42,721 nucleotides of DNA from Candidatus Bathyarchaeota archaeon (GTDB lineage Archaea > Thermoproteota > Bathyarchaeia > Bathyarchaeales > Bathyarchaeaceae), in the NCBI GenBank assembly GCA_020348865.1, contig CP070754.1, positions 283,544 through 326,264 on the forward strand, written 5' to 3'. The notes under the pieces are model-generated. The model ran no database searches and was not told the DNA's origin. It was given only the letters and a program-made list of their open reading frames with translations. Of the stretch, positions 39,355-42,721 are shown piece after piece. Position numbers and translations under genes: made by a program. Position 1 is the first letter of the stretch, and every line of letters begins with the position of its first letter.

Positions 39355-42270
39355 CTAAATGAGGTCTATGATTCTTTGAGCTTCTGCTATCAAGTGGTCT
39401 GCTTGTGTATCTGTCAGCTTCTTTCCGCGTTTGGCTTCGACTTGATTTATGAAATCCATCAGCTTGTGTATTGCGCCGTTCTCGTTTCCCATGTTCAAAA
39501 GGTCCAGAGCTGCATCTACTGTGGATGTTAGACTGTTCTCAGTTCCCTGGTTTAAATTCCAGCTTTCAATAGTCTCAGTCATTCTCAGCATGAGATCATC
39601 CGGTAGTAACGGATACTTACGTGCCTTGCCCCAGCCTTTGGAGAGAATTATCATATCTACGGCATTTATCCTGTCATCGCTGTCTAGATCTGCGTCCGGG
39701 TCGAATCCTGGTTGACCCTTGACTGTTCCGTAAGCTGCTTCAATTCGAAGCAAGTCAAGATCATCGACAAATCCATCGTAGTTCACATCTCCCTTCCAGT
39801 GAAACATTTGTGTCAGCAATGCGTCTTCCTCTTCTACGCTCATGAACCAGTGGGTTGTGATATCGAGATCTACGTTCTCTCTGTAGGCAGTCAATTCGAC
39901 GTAGCCTCCCAGCGAGAACATAAGGTCCGTGATCATGTAGGGTCCTGTTCCAACTAGACAGGTTAGATACCCGTTCAACGGGTTAGTTGTCATTTCTGGG
40001 CGGAAATTCATGTCTGTGCCGTCGTATATGTGCGGGGGAATCAAAGGTGCCCACTTAGCTATATCATAGAACGTCCACAAGCTTGTGGTATTGTGATATA
40101 CGCTGAAGCAGTAATCGCTGTGAACCTCAACGTCAAAGAGATTTTGCCACATTGTCCTCAGTCGAGCTAACTGCATGTCTTTCAACCATTCAAGACTGAA
40201 CTCGCATGTGTACGCGTCGAAATGTACGCCGTCGTGGTAGTAAACGTCATCTCTAAGCCAGAACGTCGTGTTCATGCCCATCTCCGATCCACCATAATCC
40301 CAGTCTTCAATCCACCAGTCTGTGGCCAACCATGGAATATCTTCATGACTGTATGGATCCAGATTGATTAAGCCCTCGAATACTCGATCCAGTACTCTCC
40401 ACTCGTCCGGTGTGCTTGCAAAGGCAGGATGGTAGTTGGACGGCTCTGACCCCACGATCATCCGAGCATCGGGCCCGCCGATGCCGCATGGGTTTGACTC
40501 GGTAACCACGCTTCGCCAGTGGAGGTCATAGAATGTCCAGTCGTTCCCTGAGCCGTAACCAGGGCAATTCACTATGCCCTGAAGTGTGTCTGTGTGTCCG
40601 GGCGCTCCAGCTACGGCAGAAGCTGCAAATAAGGGTCTTGTAAATGTTGGCAGTGATACACACAGTTCAGCAAGTAGTGCTGATGCGTCTATAGTAGCCT
40701 CTTTTATCTCATTTAAGTCTCCGCTGTGTTGTATTGTATCCAAGTAGCCGTCAAGTTCAGAGTTGTCTACTCCTGGAATGTTGCGTCCTCCCGGAGCGAA
40801 GTTGTTGCTTGAGTGGAAGAAGGAATATAGGTGGTTTGGGAACCTGCCTACCTCCCACTCCAGAGCGTACATGTCATATTGGTAGTGTTTAATCATGACA
40901 TCCGTCAAGTGACCGTAGTCTACCCCCCTGTGCTCAATCGGCAGTCCGATGCTTCGCCAGTTGCGACAACACATATCGTCTCTACTCCAAGAAACCGGTG
41001 AGAACTCCTGGGTCACTCCTGCGAACGTAATGTGGTTCATCCATTCACCAGTGATTGGGTCAACCCAGTTGCCATCTGGGTCATAAGGCGAATACTTCAC
41101 GACTGGCTCAGGCCCCTCTGGGTCAAAGGTGTATCCACCAGCCCTCAATATGCTGCAGGCGTCATGATACAAGTCAGCGCCATCCCATACTGTGGAAGCA
41201 AGTGGATCTCCCATTGCTAGAGGGTGCCCGTCGATACCTGGCGTGTACCAAGCTCTTTGAGCTTCAGGAATAAGGCTGTCTATAGCCGCTCCTGAGATAC
41301 CACCGTAGACATAAGCCACGATCTCGTCCTTTGGAATACAGTGGGCAACGGCATGCCTGAAGTATGTGTCATTGAGTGGAACGTAATTCGTGTACTGGGC
41401 TCCCGAATAGCTAAAGTGATCACCTAAACCAGGAGGATCTTCGAAGCCTATGTCTTCGAAGGTGAACCATCTATGCTGTGAACAATCTGCAGACCCTTCA
41501 ATGTAGTTGCCATCGTCAGCAGCATCCAAGAACGGAGATGTTCCAACCTCAGTCCACTGCTGGCGCTCCGCTGTGTAACCATCCACATACAAGTATTCAA
41601 CCGTACCATTCGTGAATTCAACTTTCAATCGCATACAGTCGAGAACATTGCCGGGGCCTCCGTGTCCACTGGGATCCCAGAAATGGACCATGACTTCCAA
41701 ATCGTTAATCCCAGTCGCAGTTAGCAGTGCTGGGTACAAGTCGGATGCTGTATCTGTGCCTACCCATCTTGGGGTCACCCACTCTGGTGTTCCTGAACCA
41801 TACAATGATCCTAGCCAATTGAAGCCCGTTGCGTAAACGTCGTAATCAACATCCTCATCGTAAGGTCCATCAGTGTAACCTTCCAGTACTACTTCGTCGA
41901 TTTCGACAGGGGGTTCTTCGGGTCCTGTCCGCCACGGGGAACCTCCACCACTGGGATTCTGTTGATCCCTTATGTTGAAGTCAATATGGTCATAGCGAAA
42001 TGCCTCGGGGGTTGCAGTCACGGCGAAACCGTCATCCTGAAGATTCCTAAGGATAACCGGATCTTTGACGTCGAACCAGATGTCAGCCTCGCCAGCATAC
42101 AATGCTGCTTTTTGTGCAGAAGTCGACTCTATGAAGCGGCCGTAGAGCGTATCCAAGCGTGGACCATAGGTCACAGGACTTGACAGGGACATGGGTACTA
42201 AAATGAACATCGATGCAATCAACGTCAGTAGGTAAAACGTAACCGCTGCTCTATTCTTCAATCCTAACAT
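39355..42270 (-). CDS. Exported family 5 solute-binding protein, circularly permuted, with dockerin and FIMAH-like domains
   Basis: This 971-residue protein has a signal peptide (about 1-30). Residues 36-101 (LDTLYGRFIESTSAQKAALY, AGEADIWFDV, YDHIDFNIRD) match the part of SBP_bac_5 that normally follows the first lobe. A beta-rich insert (about 103-297) comes before FRHAVAHCIPKDEIVAYVYG and the distal lobe (to about 585). Then residues 600-800 (MIVGSEPSNYHPAFA, LDRVFEGLINLDPYS, WLRDDVYYHDGVHFDAYTCE, LIPPHIYDG, VGTGPYMI) match the usual N-terminal part. A type I dockerin follows (826-880; GDVNYDGFVDDLDL, DADLDSDDRINAVDM), then the FIMAH-like helical domain (905-971). AAAGGAG is 9 nt before the ATG at 42270. 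It probably binds peptides or sugars at the cell surface. Confidence 0.88.
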   Translation of the reverse strand: MLGLKNRAAVTFYLLTLIASMFILVPMSLSSPVTYGPRLDTLYGRFIESTSAQKAALYAGEADIWFDVKDPVILRNLQDDGFAVTATPEAFRYDHIDFNIRDQQNPSGGGSPWRTGPEEPPVEIDEVVLEGYTDGPYDEDVDYDVYATGFNWLGSLYGSGTPEWVTPRWVGTDTASDLYPALLTATGINDLEVMVHFWDPSGHGGPGNVLDCMRLKVEFTNGTVEYLYVDGYTAERQQWTEVGTSPFLDAADDGNYIEGSADCSQHRWFTFEDIGFEDPPGLGDHFSYSGAQYTNYVPLNDTYFRHAVAHCIPKDEIVAYVYGGISGAAIDSLIPEAQRAWYTPGIDGHPLAMGDPLASTVWDGADLYHDACSILRAGGYTFDPEGPEPVVKYSPYDPDGNWVDPITGEWMNHITFAGVTQEFSPVSWSRDDMCCRNWRSIGLPIEHRGVDYGHLTDVMIKHYQYDMYALEWEVGRFPNHLYSFFHSSNNFAPGGRNIPGVDNSELDGYLDTIQHSGDLNEIKEATIDASALLAELCVSLPTFTRPLFAASAVAGAPGHTDTLQGIVNCPGYGSGNDWTFYDLHWRSVVTESNPCGIGGPDARMIVGSEPSNYHPAFASTPDEWRVLDRVFEGLINLDPYSHEDIPWLATDWWIEDWDYGGSEMGMNTTFWLRDDVYYHDGVHFDAYTCEFSLEWLKDMQLARLRTMWQNLFDVEVHSDYCFSVYHNTTSLWTFYDIAKWAPLIPPHIYDGTDMNFRPEMTTNPLNGYLTCLVGTGPYMITDLMFSLGGYVELTAYRENVDLDITTHWFMSVEEEDALLTQMFHWKGDVNYDGFVDDLDLLRIEAAYGTVKGQPGFDPDADLDSDDRINAVDMIILSKGWGKARKYPLLPDDLMLRMTETIESWNLNQGTENSLTSTVDAALDLLNMGNENGAIHKLMDFINQVEAKRGKKLTDTQADHLIAEAQRIIDLI

Positions 42271-42721
42271 TTTCTTTTCTCCTTTCGAATTATAGAATAG
42301 GCATTCTAAGGAACATGTATTAATGTGTTATGAAATAAAATTCTATTGATTAAAAGAGAGTTGTTCTCATTAGAAATGTGTCAATTGATAAATCCTCCTA
42401 TTCGGTCATCAAACGGTGGTGCAGATTGTACGCGTGGATTCAAGAAGATGTAGAAAATGTATGTATTAACAAGTCACACCACAGATGCTTCTAATGGAAA
42501 GCGTCAATGCGTAAACATACATGTCACCACAAACTCCCTGTTGTCTGCGTTATCTGAAACCCGCCTTCTGTTCGTGAAGACACTGACTTACAGGACAAAT
42601 GCTTACCTATCCAATCCGACGGAGCACGTGCATGCACACGAAGTCAACATATGCATATGCACTCTAAGCATAATGCCGTTGTTTGCCCCAGTTTCTACAT
42701 AGCTCTATGATGTCTCGAACG
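42271..42721. other. Upstream region of the solute-binding protein gene, no gene seen
   Basis: The first ~100 bp are A/T-rich and should hold the promoter (candidate TTTTATTTC near 42334-42342 on the minus strand). Copy 2 of the direct repeat is at 42558-42607. No coding frame is supported. Confidence 0.4.
42558..42607. repeat. Diverged direct repeat (copy 2)
   Basis: Same orientation as copy 1 at a constant offset of 3347 bp: a 16-bp identical core and then scattered matches (AGACA, GAC, CTTACC). Confidence 0.7.

Overview
The window looks like a piece of an archaeal chromosome. Signs are a thermosome subunit, a single-domain archaeal histone, ribosomal protein eS17, an ATP-dependent DNA ligase, an AK6/Fap7-type kinase, a tRNA-Glu(CTC) with a 19-nt intron in the canonical archaeal position, TATA-type promoters 25-40 nt upstream of starts, and a mix of leaderless genes and genes with GGAGG/GGTGA ribosome-binding sites. 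The gene set and secreted-protein styles would fit a TACK-type lineage such as Bathyarchaeia; this is inference, as there is no rRNA or marker alignment here.

Region 1 (1-2.8 kb): the tail of a histidine kinase, two cell-surface proteins (one collagen-like), a DUF2284 metal-binding protein and a flavodoxin. Region 2 (2.9-11.7 kb): two divergent TldD/TldE protease pairs flank a PhzF-like isomerase, a type III polyketide-synthase-like enzyme with an intact Cys-His-Asn triad, and a small nuclease-fold protein. This is the most system-like neighbourhood. Region 3 (11.7-17.2 kb): small membrane, surface and redox proteins (nitroreductase, broken dodecin-like gene, isochorismatase-type hydrolase), several very small genes and a cysteine-synthase family enzyme with an extra Cys cluster.

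Region 4 (17.2-29 kb): information and metabolism genes: DNA ligase, TPR protein, GNAT, YkgJ-type protein, CYTH protein, a three-gene membrane operon, DUF1922-like zinc ribbon, nuclease-fold protein, AK6 kinase, lysine-dehydrogenase-like enzyme, stand-alone Lrp sensor domain, stand-alone 3'-phosphoesterase domain, M32 carboxypeptidase and the intron-containing tRNA. Region 5 (29.3-35 kb): thermosome, histone, eS17, HEPN-like protein, RimI, LarA-like nickel enzyme and PyrE. Region 6 (35.4-42.3 kb): an exported-protein island with a LamG lectin, a frameshifted membrane-anchored protein, a remnant of an OppD/DppD ATPase, a NosD-like beta-helix protein, and a 971-residue solute-binding protein whose two halves are in circularly permuted order, carrying a dockerin and a C-terminal helical domain shared with its beta-helix neighbour.

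Three genes (near 12.28, 14.54 and 36.77 kb) each need one small indel to read through. They are either recent mutations or sequence errors.
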